The notes beneath the pieces were generated by a model. That model had not been told where the DNA came from, did not search any database, and saw nothing but the letters and a program-made list of their open reading frames with translations. Source: CAWBRT01 sp963832785 (GTDB taxonomy: Bacteria > Acidobacteriota > Terriglobia > Terriglobales > Acidobacteriaceae). Taken from it: a DNA stretch of 64,000 nucleotides. Positions 41,985 to 52,699 of the stretch are shown here, piece by piece. Location: the NCBI GenBank assembly GCA_963832785.1, contig CAWHVF010000005.1:1488001-1552000 (forward strand). The letters are read 5' to 3'. Position 1 is the stretch's first letter; every line of letters starts with the position of its first letter. The translations under genes and the position numbers were made by a program.

Positions 41985-43166
41985 GTGAAATTTCGCGACT
42001 TTGGGAAACTCGATTGGAAGGTTTCGGCTCTGGGCTTCGGCTGCATGCGCCTGCCCACCACCGACGGCCAGCGCATCAGCGCCAACGTCGACGAGGCGGA
42101 GGCGGTAAGGATGATCCGCCATGCCATCGACCACGGGGTCAACTATGCAGACACCGCCTATCCCTATCACGGCGGCAACAGCGAACTGGTGCTGGCCAAA
42201 GCCCTGCGTGACGGCTACCGCCAGCGGGTAAAACTGGCCACCAAGCTGCCCACCTGGCTGGTTCACGGCCCGGAGGACTTCGACCGGTTGCTTGACGAGC
42301 AACTGCGCAAGCTGGAAACCGGGCACATAGATTTCTACCTGCTCCACGCCCTGAGCCACACCCGCTGGCGCGACATCGTGCTGAAGCACGACCTGCTGGC
42401 GCACGCGGAGCGCGCTCTGGCCGACGGGCGCATCGGCTACCTGGGATTTTCCTTTCACGACGATTACCAGGCTTTCGAGGAAATAATCAACGGCTACGAC
42501 CGCTGGACCTTCTGCCAGATCCAGTACAACTACATGGACACCGAGACTCAGGCCGGCAGCAAGGGATTGGCGCTGGCCACCGCCAAGGGCTTGGCGATGG
42601 TGATCATGGAGCCGCTGCTGGGCGGCAGGCTGGCCGATCCGCCGCTGCACATCCGGCAACTGCTGGAGCCGGCCGGGCATGCCGGCGCGGGCAACGAGCT
42701 TCCCCAAAATCCCGCCGACTGGGCCCTGCAATGGCTCTGGGACCAGTCGGAGGTTTCCGTCGTGCTGAGCGGCATGACCACCATGCAGCAGGTGGAGGCT
42801 AATCTGGCCTCCGCCGGCCGCGCCCGCCCGCATTCTTTCACCGCGGCCGAGTTGGCGACCATCGAGCGCGCGCGCAGCCTCTACCGCGAGCGCACGGCCA
42901 TCCCCTGCAACGAATGCAGCTATTGCATGCCCTGCCCCAACGGCGTGAACATTCCCAACAACTTTCACTTTTTCAACTACGCGCACCTGTACGACGACAT
43001 TCCCGGCGCGCGCTTCAAGTACCAGGTGTTTCTCCCGCAGGAGCAGCGGGCCGAGTCCTGCCTCGACTGCGATAGTTGCGAAGAGCAGTGCCCGCAGAAG
43101 ATTCCCGTAAGCGAGTGGATGCCACGGGTAGCGTCGCTGCTCGGGGAGACGAAGAAAAACCCATGA
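41985..43166 (+). CDS. Aldo/keto reductase with C-terminal 2[4Fe-4S] ferredoxin domain
   Basis: This 393-residue protein joins a TIM-barrel aldo/keto reductase to a bacterial ferredoxin tail. The barrel has ALGFGCMRLPT (near 13-23), the catalytic-Tyr region YADTAYPYHGGNSELVLAKAL and FYLLHALSHTRWRDI. The tail has CNECSYCMPCPNGVNIP and CLDCDSCEEQCPQKIPVSEWM, two complete CxxCxxCxxxCP clusters. The start is a GTG with AGGGGAACA before it. The family is widespread in anaerobes and acidobacteria, and the electron partner is probably ferredoxin rather than NADPH alone. Its stop overlaps the Lrp-type regulator gene in ATGA, so they are coupled. Confidence 0.9.
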   Translation: MKFRDFGKLDWKVSALGFGCMRLPTTDGQRISANVDEAEAVRMIRHAIDHGVNYADTAYPYHGGNSELVLAKALRDGYRQRVKLATKLPTWLVHGPEDFDRLLDEQLRKLETGHIDFYLLHALSHTRWRDIVLKHDLLAHAERALADGRIGYLGFSFHDDYQAFEEIINGYDRWTFCQIQYNYMDTETQAGSKGLALATAKGLAMVIMEPLLGGRLADPPLHIRQLLEPAGHAGAGNELPQNPADWALQWLWDQSEVSVVLSGMTTMQQVEANLASAGRARPHSFTAAELATIERARSLYRERTAIPCNECSYCMPCPNGVNIPNNFHFFNYAHLYDDIPGARFKYQVFLPQEQRAESCLDCDSCEEQCPQKIPVSEWMPRVASLLGETKKNP

Positions 43167-43663
43167 CGAAACCCTTCCTGGACGAGATCGGCTGGAAGAT
43201 TCTGGCCGAACTTCAACAGAACGCCCGCATTCCCTTCGCCGAGCTTGGGCGCCGCGTCGGGCTGTCGACCCCGGCGGTCACCGAGCGGGTTCACAAGATG
43301 GAAGAGGAAGGCATCATCGTCGGCTTCCGCACCCAGATCGACGCCGCCAAGGTAGGCTTGCCCCTTCTCGCGTTCATCCGGGTAAAAGTCGACGGCAGCG
43401 AGCTTTCGAACTTCACCCAGCTCGCCTCCAACTCCCCGGAGGTGCTGGAATGCCATCGCATAACCGGCGCCGAGTCGTTTTTGCTCAAGGCGGTGGTGGC
43501 CGACATCGCCCACCTGGAGAGCCTGCTTGACGCCCTCATGCCCTACGAGGCGACGACTACCTCCATGGTCCTCTCCACCGCCTTGGCCTGGGGTAACATT
43601 GCCCGGCCCGGCTCGCCCCCGCGCAACCCCAAGCCGGCCAAGCGACGGAGGCGTTCCCAATAA
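43163..43663 (+). CDS. Lrp/AsnC family transcription regulator
   Basis: This 166-residue regulator begins MTKPFLDEIGWKILAELQQN at the ATG that overlaps the preceding stop. An N-terminal winged helix-turn-helix (FAELGRRVGLSTPAVTERVHKMEEEGII, near 25-52) is followed by a RAM ligand-binding domain with VLECHRITGAESFLLKAVV, the family's small-molecule loop. A basic tail (PKPAKRRRRSQ) ends it. Lrp-type proteins form octamers and respond to amino acids. Its coupling to the ferredoxin-tailed reductase suggests it controls that gene or its own operon. Confidence 0.92.
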   Translation: MTKPFLDEIGWKILAELQQNARIPFAELGRRVGLSTPAVTERVHKMEEEGIIVGFRTQIDAAKVGLPLLAFIRVKVDGSELSNFTQLASNSPEVLECHRITGAESFLLKAVVADIAHLESLLDALMPYEATTTSMVLSTALAWGNIARPGSPPRNPKPAKRRRRSQ

Positions 43664-43862
43664 AAGCGCGAAGCGGCAGTTGTTTTCACCTTCATTGTTT
43701 CGGCGATGCAGGCAATTAACCAGAAATCACGTATGTAAAACCATCCCGGCTACCCTTACGATCCTCTCGTTGGTCCACTTCCGGTAAATGGCGACAACAG
43801 CGTTTGCCTAAGAGTGGATGGGCCGCACAGGTGTTTCGACAGGCACCCTCCGGGAGACCACC

Positions 43863-45092
43863 ATGACGAAATCCTTGATATACCTCGATAACGCTGCCAC
43901 GGTTTGGCCCAAGCCGGAGAGCGTCTATCGCTTCATGGACCAGTTTTATCGCACCCACGGGGTCAATCCCGGGCGCAGCGGGTATGACCTGGCGATCGAG
44001 ACCGGCTCGCTGCTGCAGCGGCTGCGCGAGCGGCTTACCAGGTTTTTTGGCGGCGACGAGGATACGCCCGAACGCCTGGTCTTCAGCTACAACGTCAGCG
44101 ACGCGCTAAACATCATCATCCCGGGGCTGCTGCGCCCCGGCGATCACGTGATCACCACCAACCTGGAACACAATTCGGTGATCCGGCCGCTCAACCACAT
44201 GGCGCGCGACCAGGGCATCGAGGCCACCTTTCTTCCCTTCAACGGCGCCGGCTTTGTCGAGCCGGACCAGGTGGCGGCGGCCATGCGGCCCAACACCCGC
44301 ATGGTCATAGTGAACCACGGCTCGAACGTCATCGGCACCGTCCAGCCGATCGGCGAGATCGGACGCATCTGCCGCGAGCATGGTGCGACCTTCGTGGTCG
44401 ACACCGCGCAGACCGCCGGAGTCGTCCCCATCGACATGAAGGCCATGAACATCGACGTGGCCGCCTTCACCGGACACAAGGCGCTGATGGGCTGCATGGG
44501 GATCGGGGGACTGTGTATTCGCAAGCACGTCAGCGTGCGCCCGGTGCGCAGCGGCGGCACCGGGGTCAAGTCGGAATATCCTTACCAGCCGGAAGAGTAT
44601 CCGTGGCGGCTGGAGTGCGGCACGCCGAACCTGGTCGGAGTCGCCTCATTATGGGCCGGCCAGGATTGGATCGAGGAGCAGGGACTCGAGAACATCCATG
44701 AACGCGAGATGAAGCTGACGGCCAGGCTGGTGGCGGGCCTGCGGCAGATTGAGGGCGTGCGCCTGTACTGCTGCGACGACCTTCGCCACCACATTCCCAC
44801 CGTCCTGATGAACCTGGAAGGAATCGACGCCGGCAACGTCGGCACCCTGCTGGACGTCGATCACGAAATTGCCGTGCGCACCGGCCTGCACTGCGCCCCG
44901 CTGGTCCACAAACAGCTTGGCACCATCGCCATCCAGGGCGGCGTCCGTTTCTCCATCGGCGCCTTCAACACCATGGAGCATGTCGAGTCGGCCATTGCCG
45001 CCATCGGAGAGATCTCCCGTTGGGCGCAGGAACGGCGTCAGAAAACCACGGCTGGCGAACTAGTTGCCAGCGCCGCCACAGGGAAACCGTAA
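43863..45092 (+). CDS. Cysteine desulfurase-like class V aminotransferase (paralogue of 8914-10113)
   Basis: This 409-residue PLP enzyme starts MTKSLIYLDNAATVWPKPES, chosen because GGGAGACC precedes the ATG and because the family starts here. Motifs are NVSDALNIIIPGLL, TTNLEHNSVIRPLNHMA, VDTAQTAGVVPIDMKAMN, the Schiff-base Lys in FTGHKALMGCMG and the candidate catalytic Cys in GLHCAPLVHKQLGT. It is related to the minus-strand gene at 8914 but is not a recent duplicate, since most positions differ. It follows the Lrp regulator by about 200 bases. Sulfur transfer is the family's known chemistry; the recipient here is unknown. Confidence 0.87.
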   Translation: MTKSLIYLDNAATVWPKPESVYRFMDQFYRTHGVNPGRSGYDLAIETGSLLQRLRERLTRFFGGDEDTPERLVFSYNVSDALNIIIPGLLRPGDHVITTNLEHNSVIRPLNHMARDQGIEATFLPFNGAGFVEPDQVAAAMRPNTRMVIVNHGSNVIGTVQPIGEIGRICREHGATFVVDTAQTAGVVPIDMKAMNIDVAAFTGHKALMGCMGIGGLCIRKHVSVRPVRSGGTGVKSEYPYQPEEYPWRLECGTPNLVGVASLWAGQDWIEEQGLENIHEREMKLTARLVAGLRQIEGVRLYCCDDLRHHIPTVLMNLEGIDAGNVGTLLDVDHEIAVRTGLHCAPLVHKQLGTIAIQGGVRFSIGAFNTMEHVESAIAAIGEISRWAQERRQKTTAGELVASAATGKP

Positions 45093-45251
45093 GGGTAGAG
45101 CGGCTTCGCTTAGCTCTGGCGCTCGCTTGGAGTGGCCATTTGAGGCGGAGCGATGGCGGGGTTGAACAATCTGCTTCCGGCCGCTGCAACAGCCGATCCT
45201 TCGCTGCGCTCAGGACGACAAACCAAAATCTGCTGCTGAAAGCCCGCTAAA

Positions 45252-45286
45252 CAAAACTCCCCACCCTTGGCCAGGATGGGGAGTTC
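45252..45286 (-). terminator. Intrinsic terminator for the LivK-type gene
   Basis: AACTCCCCA (45255-45263) and TGGGGAGTT (45277-45285) form a perfect 9-bp stem. On the minus strand it is followed by TTTTGT, about 20 bases after the stop of the binding-protein gene. Confidence 0.75.
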
Positions 45287-45306
45287 GCGTTAGCGGAGAA
45301 CCGAGC

Positions 45307-46473
45307 CTACGCCTTCTTTCCGGGTTTCGGTTTCGGCGCCGGCTTGCTGGGCGCCGCAGTCGCCGATGGCTGCAGGACAAAGTCGCCCTTGGCGTCGACC
45401 TTGTACACGCGATAACCGCCGGCCACGCGGTCACCCTGGGCATCGAAGGAGATCTTCCCGGTCAGTCCGGGATAATCCTTCAAGCCAGTGTGCAGGTAGG
45501 TCGCCAATTTGGCGCCGTCGGTGCTCTTGGTCTTGTTGATCGCATCCACCAGTACACTGAAGCCATCTCCGGCGAACGCCGCGTAGATTGAGTTCAACTG
45601 GGCGTGGTACTTGTTCTGGAACTGGGCCAAAAACGCCTTGGCTTCCGGCAGGTCCTTGGGCAGAGGAGCGCTCAGGAAGTAGAAGCCGCTGGCCGCCGGC
45701 GCGCCGGCAATTTTGACCAGGTCAGGATTGTTGGTTGCATCGCCGCCCATGAACGGAACGTTGAAGCTCATCTCCTTCTTCTGCCGCAGCAGCAGCCCGC
45801 CCTCGCGATAGTAGCCGGTGAAGAAAACTATCTGCGGGTTGGCCTGCTTCAGCTTGGTAAGGATGGTGCTGAAGTCGCTCTCGCCGGGGGTGATGGCATC
45901 GAAGAAGACCGGCTGCACGCCCTGCTTCGCCAGCAGGCCTTTAGCCTCATCGGCCAGGCCCTTGGCGTAGGTGGAGTTGTCGTGCAGGATGGCAATCTTC
46001 TTGGAGCCCAAATGGTTTATCCACTGGACGCCGACCTTGGCCTGCTCATCGTCGCGCGGGCAGGTGCGGAAGAACATCTTGTAACCATGTCCGGTCAGGC
46101 GGATGGCGGTCGAGCCATAGGCTATCTGCGGAATCCCGGCGTCGTTGAAGATGCTCTCGGTCGGTTCGGTGACGGACGAGCCGTAGGTACCGATCACGGC
46201 CACTACGCCTTGCGAGACCAATTTCTGCGCGGCCAAGCCGGCGGTGCGCGCATCGCCCCCGTCATCTTCGGTAATGACGACGACCTTTTGCCCGAGGACG
46301 CCGCCCTTGGCGTTGACCTCGGCCGCGAGCAGGTCGACCACCTGCTTCGCCTCCTGGCCTTCGCTTGCATACGAACCCGTCAGCGGAGCCGAGAGTCCGA
46401 TCTTGATGTCCGCAGCGGAAGCCGCATACGTGAACAGGAACAGAATGCCACTTAACAGCAACAGTTTCCTCAC
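45307..46473 (-). CDS. livK: LivK-type branched-chain amino acid binding protein
   Basis: This 388-residue periplasmic protein starts at a GTG (46473) with AAGGAGAG 4-5 bases upstream. That gives the signal peptide VRKLLLLSGILFLFTYAASA; the longer frame would place basic residues ahead of it. The mature part begins ADIKIGLSAPLTGSYASEGQEAK with the family's ligand loop, then GVVAVIGTYGSSVTEPTESIFNDAGIPQIAYGST and GTYGSS. The tail is Pro/Lys-rich (TAAPSKPAPKPKPGKKA). It lies at the 3' end of the second liv locus on the same strand and is the likely substrate receptor there, along with the lipoprotein at 51551. Confidence 0.92.
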   Translation of the reverse strand: MRKLLLLSGILFLFTYAASAADIKIGLSAPLTGSYASEGQEAKQVVDLLAAEVNAKGGVLGQKVVVITEDDGGDARTAGLAAQKLVSQGVVAVIGTYGSSVTEPTESIFNDAGIPQIAYGSTAIRLTGHGYKMFFRTCPRDDEQAKVGVQWINHLGSKKIAILHDNSTYAKGLADEAKGLLAKQGVQPVFFDAITPGESDFSTILTKLKQANPQIVFFTGYYREGGLLLRQKKEMSFNVPFMGGDATNNPDLVKIAGAPAASGFYFLSAPLPKDLPEAKAFLAQFQNKYHAQLNSIYAAFAGDGFSVLVDAINKTKSTDGAKLATYLHTGLKDYPGLTGKISFDAQGDRVAGGYRVYKVDAKGDFVLQPSATAAPSKPAPKPKPGKKA

Positions 46474-46627
46474 CGTTCTCTCCTTTCCTATTTTCTTAAA
46501 TTCACTTTTCTTAAATTCACTGCGGAGCCTGGACGGGCGCCGCTGATCCAAACAACGCCGCTGGCCTTTGTTCAAGATCCCGGATGCTCACCCCAACACG
46601 CGCAACCAGCTCGCGTGTTCCGGCGGC

Positions 46628-47022
46628 TTACCTAACCAGCCCGAGGCGCACGTCGGGTAACTCCAGATACCAAAGCAAAAATCCCGAGAAGCCCATAGCC
46701 ACACACGCCAGCAGGATGTACGGGGTGTTGATCGCCATCTCCCCATTGACGATGTGGGTTGCATGGGGCCATAGCATCATCAGGCGGCTGATGATGTTGA
46801 ACCCATGAGCGAACGAAAACAGGTGCCAGGGCCATATTTGCGTGCTCCGCCGCAAGATCAGTTGCAGATCGCCCAGCACCACGAGGAAAGCCAGCAGAAG
46901 CGGCAGCCACCACTCCTGCGAACTGGTTGAATACGATTGCGGGGAAACAGCAGCAGCGGGACTATCTGCAGCAAAAGCAAGGTGGTGATAATCCCGCGAC
47001 CGGCAATCGTTCGACGCGCCAT
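46628..47022 (-). pseudogene. Small membrane protein with a frameshift
   Basis: An ATG at 47022 opens MARRTIAGRGIITTLLLLQIVPLLLFP, a strong membrane helix. One base is missing near 46935, and the adjacent frame continues SYSTSSQEWWLPLLLAFLVV, then FAHGFNIISRLMMLWPHATHI and three more helices to the TAA at 46628. Joined, this is about 131 residues with four helices. I do not recognise the family. It lies in the liv locus between livF and livK. The open frame extending upstream through livF is only a reverse-frame artefact. Confidence 0.6.
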
Positions 47023-47217
47023 GATAAACCCACTCCTGAAGGGCTCCCCAGCAAGCCTGCAATCGGGCTGGAGCGCCCCCTAAGCTCCGTACCTTCGAAG
47101 CGGCATTCCAGCTTGCCAGCCTGGCTTCCGCTCCGCTCTCAAAAATGTCTTCGTTCCCCCTGGCCGGCTCACCAGCGTCCTGGCCAAACCGGCCGCTATC
47201 GGCCCGCCTGCCGGGAC

Positions 47218-47917
<700 letters not shown>

Positions 47918-47928
<11 letters not shown>

Positions 47929-48723
47929 TGACGGCTCCCTTGCCTAGATAGGCCTCGATCACCTTCGGGTTGCCCTGGATCTCCTTCGGGGTTCCGCGGG
48001 CGATGACCTCGCCGAAGTCCATCACCGTGATGTGCTCGCAGATGCCCATGACCACGCGCATCTGGTGCTCGATCAGCAGGATGGTCAGGTCGAAGCGGTC
48101 GCGAATGAAGTGGATCAACTCCATCAGATTGACGATCTCGGCCGGGTTCATGCCGGCCGCCGGCTCGTCCAGCAGCAGCAGGCGCGGATTGGAGGCCAGG
48201 GCGCGCGCGATCTCCACCCGCCGCTGCTGGCCATAGGGCAGGCTTCCGGCCAGCTCGTTCTGGATGCGCTCCAGGCCGAAGATGGCCAGGAAGTCCTGCG
48301 CCTGCTCGGTCAGCTCCCGCTCGCGGTCGTGGAAGAGCCTGGTGCGCAGGATGGCGTCGAACAACCCGTAGCCGGCGTGGGGATGGTAGGCGATGCGCAC
48401 GTTGTCCAGCACCGTCAGGTTGGGAAACAGGCGGATGTTCTGAAAGGTGCGGCCGATGCCCAGTTGCGTGATCTCGAACGGCTCCATGCCCACCGTGTTC
48501 AGCCTCTGGAAAAGCACGCGCCCGCCGCTGGGACGTACAGGCCGCTGATCATGTTGAAGACGGTCGTCTTGCCGGCCCCGTTGGGGCCGATCAGGCCGGC
48601 CAGCTCGCCTTGGCGGACGGTCAGGTTGAAATCGGCGACAGCCCGCAGGCCGCCGAAGAGCTTGGTCAGCCCTTCGATCTCCAGGACAGGAGCGGGTGAA
48701 CTGGTTTGCGCTACAGCCGACAT
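47918..48723 (-). pseudogene. livG: LivG-type ABC transporter ATPase, with a single-base frameshift
   Basis: The gene starts MSAVAQTSSPAPVLEIEGLTK at 48723 with GGAG upstream. Walker A is GPNGAGKTTVFN. Near 48530, after MISGLYVP, one base is missing and the frame ends after 33 further bases. Restoring it gives SGGRVLFQ, then LGIGRTFQNIRLFPNLTVLDN, the signature LPYGQQRRVEIARAL and Walker B LLLLDEPAAGM to the TGA at 47918. Total would be about 268 residues, close to normal. Because only one base is at fault, sequence error and true mutation are equally possible. The longest uncorrected frame here runs on through livM and livH in the wrong frame and is not a protein. Confidence 0.85.
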
Positions 48724-48876
48724 TTCCAATGCTCCAAAGTTTTCTCCCCAAAGCCGAACGGAAACAGCCCGGGAAGGCCGATGCTTTCCCGCGCGTCCCA
48801 CGATAGAACGGATCAGCCGCCTCTCCTGGCGGCCAGCGCCAACGGGGCTGGCTGAAGACCCAGGCAGCCGCAGTTG

Positions 48877-50316
48877 CTACCCTGCCGGGCCCGGCTCGCC
48901 TGATTGACTGCCGCCGACCTCCTGGGTGATGCCGATCTCTTCCTGCGCCGCCGCGGCAATGCGTGCGGTGGCAGTATCGGCCTTGCGCTCCCGTAGCGGG
49001 ACGCGCGGCGCGCGCAAGAAGCCCCATTCCACCGCCAGCAGGCCCTTGGGCCGCAGCAGCATCACCAGCAGCAGAGCGATGGGATAGAGGACGAAGCGCC
49101 AGGTCGGGGCTTCCGTGCCCAACTGTCCGAGGAGCACGCGCAGCAACCCTTCCAGGAAGAACATCCAGCCGAAGGAGGCCGCCAGCATGCCGGTCATGCT
49201 GCCCAGTCCGCCGAAAACGACGATGATCAGGGGATTGAAGCTCACCAGGAAGTCGAAGGTTCCGGGGCTCAGGAAGCCGATGAAGTGGGCATAAACGCCG
49301 CCGCCGATCCCGGCGAAAAGGCTTCCGACGACGAAGGACTGAAGCTTGTAGCTGGCTACGTCGATGCCCATCACCTTGGCGGCGGTCTCGTCCTCGCGCA
49401 CCGACATGATCGCTCGGCCCGTGCTGGAGTGGATGAGGTTGCGCATGACGACGAAGACGGCCAAGAGAAAGGCGAAGGCCCAGAACCAGGTGGTCAGCTT
49501 GGGAATGCCGATCATGCCTCGCCCGCCCTTCATCTCCGGGAAGGGGAGGATGGTGTCGGAGTTGATCATCAGCGTGTTCACCACGATGGTGAACCCCAGG
49601 GTGGCGATGCCGAAGTAGTCGCTGCCCAGGGTGAGGACCGGAAGTCCGAACAGAAAGCTGACCTCGGCGGCAAAGGCGCCGGCCAAGAGCACGGCCAGCA
49701 TGAACACCACTTGCAGTGGCAGGCCGCGCGCCAGAACGCCAGGAGCTTCGCTGGTGCCGAGCAACGGCGCCAGAAGCGGGTTGAGCCAGCCGCCAATATC
49801 GACGGCGATAATGCCCACCACGATGCTTCCCAGCAGGTAGAGGGTAAAGGCGGAGAGCACCGGCACCCCTTGGTACCGCTGTTGCAGGAAGCGGCGTATG
49901 CCCAGAATCATGGCGGAACCCAGTGCCACGCCCACGCCGACGACCATCAACCCACGCGAATCCCCGTTCGTCCAGCGATAGGTGATATCCGCGGCTGTAT
50001 AGGCGCCGATGCCGTAGAAGCCCCACTGCCCCAGGCTGAACTGGCCGTTGAAGCCGTAGATCAGGTTCAAGCCCAGACATACCATGGCCATGGCGCAGGC
50101 TTGGAACAGCAGCCCGCTGTCGAAGTCGCTGAGCAGCGGCGAGCCGCCGATAGGCAGCGAAAGGGCTAGCTGGACGATGCCGAAGGCTCCCAGGACGCCG
50201 GCGGCCTTCACCCAGGGAGAGGAATGCCCAAGGGACCAGGTGATGCCATAGACCCAGGCCATGATCCCCACGAGCTTCAGGATGCTGACGACGATAAAGC
50301 CAACATTGATGTCCAT
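48877..50316 (-). CDS. livM: LivM-type ABC transporter permease, second copy
   Basis: This 479-residue permease is intact. It begins with a membrane helix (VGFIVVSILKLVGIMAWVYGI) and carries LGLNLIYGFNGQFSLGQWGFYGIGAYTAADI near 100-130, the LivM core, and the coupling loop IMSVREDETAAKVMGIDVASYKLQSF near 305-330. It is longer than LivM of E. coli (425) because of an extra N-terminal helix pair and a charged C-terminal tail (RERKADTATARIAAAAQEEIG). ATG at 50316 lies 3 bases after the livH stop region, so they are one operon. It is the only intact permease of the second locus. Confidence 0.93.
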   Translation of the reverse strand: MDINVGFIVVSILKLVGIMAWVYGITWSLGHSSPWVKAAGVLGAFGIVQLALSLPIGGSPLLSDFDSGLLFQACAMAMVCLGLNLIYGFNGQFSLGQWGFYGIGAYTAADITYRWTNGDSRGLMVVGVGVALGSAMILGIRRFLQQRYQGVPVLSAFTLYLLGSIVVGIIAVDIGGWLNPLLAPLLGTSEAPGVLARGLPLQVVFMLAVLLAGAFAAEVSFLFGLPVLTLGSDYFGIATLGFTIVVNTLMINSDTILPFPEMKGGRGMIGIPKLTTWFWAFAFLLAVFVVMRNLIHSSTGRAIMSVREDETAAKVMGIDVASYKLQSFVVGSLFAGIGGGVYAHFIGFLSPGTFDFLVSFNPLIIVVFGGLGSMTGMLAASFGWMFFLEGLLRVLLGQLGTEAPTWRFVLYPIALLLVMLLRPKGLLAVEWGFLRAPRVPLRERKADTATARIAAAAQEEIGITQEVGGSQSGEPGPAG

Positions 50317-50319
50317 CGT

Positions 50320-51449
50320 CTATGCCTTCTCCCTTTCCGGCTCGCCGAAGATGCCGGTGGGACGCACCAGCAGCACGATAATCAGAATGGTAAAGGCGAC
50401 TGCGTCCCGCATTGGGGTGGAAATGTAGCCCATGGTGAGCGCCTCGGCTTGACCCATGATCAGCGCACCCACAAAGGCGCCAGGGATGCTGCCGATGCCT
50501 CCCAGCACGGCCGCCACGAAGGCCTTCAGGCCAGGCAGAATGCCGAGCTGACGTCCAGATGGAGGAATAGGCAATGGCGTACAGAACCCCGCCCAGTCCG
50601 GCAAAGGCCGCGCCAACGGCGAAGGTGAAGGAAATGACCTGATCGACGTTAATGCCCATCAGCCGCGCCGTGGGCTTGTCGAACGAGGCGGCGCGCATGG
50701 CCTTGCCCATCTTGGTGTGGCGCACCAGGAATTGCAGCAGCACCTGCACCAGGATCGAAGCCGCGATGATCAGCAGGAAAATGTTCGAGAAGGTGACGCT
50801 GCCATCCGGCGGGGATTGCCCCGGGCTGACCTGGTGAAAGCCGTTCTTGAAATACCAGGTGACCACATCGAAGGGTCGCTGGTAGGGGATGAAGCGGGGC
50901 GAGAAAACGAAGCTCAGCGCGCCGAAAAATTCCAGGAAGAAGGAAACGCCGATGGCCGTGATGAGAGCGGCGATGCGGGGGGCATCGCGCAGCGGCTTAT
51001 AGGCCGCGCGCTCGATGGTGATCGCCATCAGCGCGCAGACCACCATGGAAAGCAGCATCACGGTCATCGATCCGATGACCACCACCACAGCGTGCGGCAT
51101 GTCTGGGAAAAACTTTAGCCGGCCAGACGTGGAGCTGGAAGCGGGTCACGGCATAGAAGCTGACGAACGAGCCCACCATAAAAACATCGCCGTGGGCGAA
51201 GTTGATCAGCTTGACGATGCCGTACACCATGGTGTAGCCCAGGGCGATCAGGGCGTACACAAAGCCCAATTGCAGACCGCTGATGATGATCTGAACAAAC
51301 AAAGACGGGTTCGCGAAAAAGTCGCGAACCAAGATGATCAGGGCCGCAGCGGATATGAGCAGGAGTAAGCCCCGGCCGATCCAGGCGAGACTGGCGCCAG
51401 GGCGCCGGGCTCGAGGCACAAGTTGCCGAGCGGGGGATGAGACTTCCAT
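50320..51449 (-). pseudogene. livH: LivH-type ABC transporter permease, with two frameshifts
   Basis: From the ATG at 51449 (RBS GGAGG about 11 bases upstream) the protein reads SLFVQIIISGLQLGFVYALIALGYTMVYGIVKLINFAHGDVFMVG, a clear LivH start. An extra base near 51110, in a run of five T residues, breaks it. The next frame continues PDMPHAVVVVIGSMTVM through GAAFAGLGGVLYAIAYSSIW. A second extra base near 50555 breaks it again. The last frame gives QLGILPGLKAFVAAVLGGIGSIPGAFVGALIMGQAE and ends RPTGIFGEPEREKA. Corrected length is about 375 residues, including an N-terminal extension. If the breaks are real, the second liv transporter lacks a working LivH. Confidence 0.87.
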
Positions 51450-51550
51450 TCCGGTGATTGCCTCCAGGCAAATTCAGTGGGGAATAGCGCCACGGCCAGC
51501 CGGGGCGGGTGGATTACCTGCCCGCCGCGGCTGTCCGCCGCAAACAAATA

Positions 51551-52699
51551 CTACGGATTCACGACCGAATTGAACACAATCTTGTTGTCTTTGACCGCCA
51601 GAATGGTGGCCGACTTAACCGGGTTGTGGTTCGCATCGAAGGTGATCTTGCCGGAGACGCCGTTGAAGCTGATCTTGTCCAGGGCGTCCTTCACTTTGGC
51701 GGTGTCGTCCGCGCCGGCATCTTTGATCGCCTGCAGCATCAGGTTGGTGGCGTCATAAGCCAGGGCCGCCAGGGCGTCCGGAACCTTGGGCTGACCCTTG
51801 TCGTCCTTGTACTTGGCGCCGAAGGCCTTCACGAAGTTCTGAACTTCCGGCCGGGTGTCTTCGGGCGAGTAGTGGTTGGTGAAGTACCCGCCGTCGGCCG
51901 CCTTCTGGTCCAGGTCGGAGGAATCCCAGCCATCACCGCCCATGAATGGAGCCTTGATGCCCTTCTCCTTGGCCTGCTTGGCCGCCAGGTTGACGACGTT
52001 GTAGTAGTCGGGCAGATAGATCAGGTCGGGCTTGGCCGCGGCCACTTTGGCCAGAATAGCGGAGAAGTCGGTGTCTTTTCCAGTGTAGGTTTCCTTGCCG
52101 ACGATCTTGCCGCCGCCAGCCGCGAAGGCCTTCTCGAAGTACTCGGCCAGGCCCTTCACGTAGTCATTAGCCTGGTCCAGCATGATGAAGGCCGTCTTGG
52201 CCTTCAGCGTGCTAAGGGCGAACTTGGCACCGACGGTGCCCTGGAACGGGTCGATAAAGCAAGCCCGGTAAATATAATCCTTCACCTTGCCGTCCTTAGT
52301 TACGGTAACGGCGGGGTTGGTGGAGGCGGTGCTGATCTGGATGACCTTCTTGCTGTTGGCGATCTCGGATACCGGGATGGAAGCCTTGGAGCAGACCTCG
52401 CCAATCAGATAATGGACCTTGTCCTGGTCGATCAATTTGTTGGCGGCATTGACGGCCGGATCAGGGGTGCACTGGCTGTCCTCTACTACCGCCGTGATCT
52501 TCTTGCCGAGAACGCCACCCTTGGCATTCCACTCATCAATCGCCAGCAGGGCGGCATCACGGGTCATGACCCCGAAAGTGGGCACAGGGCCAGAAAGTGG
52601 CGCCAGGATACCGAGTTTGATGGTATCACCGCCACTCTGACAGCCTACCAGCAGGGTCGCGGCCAGGATTGCGATTACAGCTACCTTTAAAACACACAT
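51551..52699 (-). CDS. LivK-type ABC transporter binding lipoprotein
   Basis: This 382-residue lipoprotein starts MCVLKVAVIAILAATLLVGC with a lipobox ending at Cys20, so it is probably anchored to a membrane. The mature part has TIKLGILAPLSGPVPTFGVMTRDAALLAIDEWNAKGG, then PDPAVNAANKLIDQDKVHYLIGEVCSKASIPVSEIAN, typical of the family. GAGGAGC precedes the ATG. It is first in the second liv locus and so likely the receptor for the LivHMGF below it. It differs markedly from the LivK at 45307, so the locus has two receptors. Confidence 0.93.
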   Translation of the reverse strand: MCVLKVAVIAILAATLLVGCQSGGDTIKLGILAPLSGPVPTFGVMTRDAALLAIDEWNAKGGVLGKKITAVVEDSQCTPDPAVNAANKLIDQDKVHYLIGEVCSKASIPVSEIANSKKVIQISTASTNPAVTVTKDGKVKDYIYRACFIDPFQGTVGAKFALSTLKAKTAFIMLDQANDYVKGLAEYFEKAFAAGGGKIVGKETYTGKDTDFSAILAKVAAAKPDLIYLPDYYNVVNLAAKQAKEKGIKAPFMGGDGWDSSDLDQKAADGGYFTNHYSPEDTRPEVQNFVKAFGAKYKDDKGQPKVPDALAALAYDATNLMLQAIKDAGADDTAKVKDALDKISFNGVSGKITFDANHNPVKSATILAVKDNKIVFNSVVNP

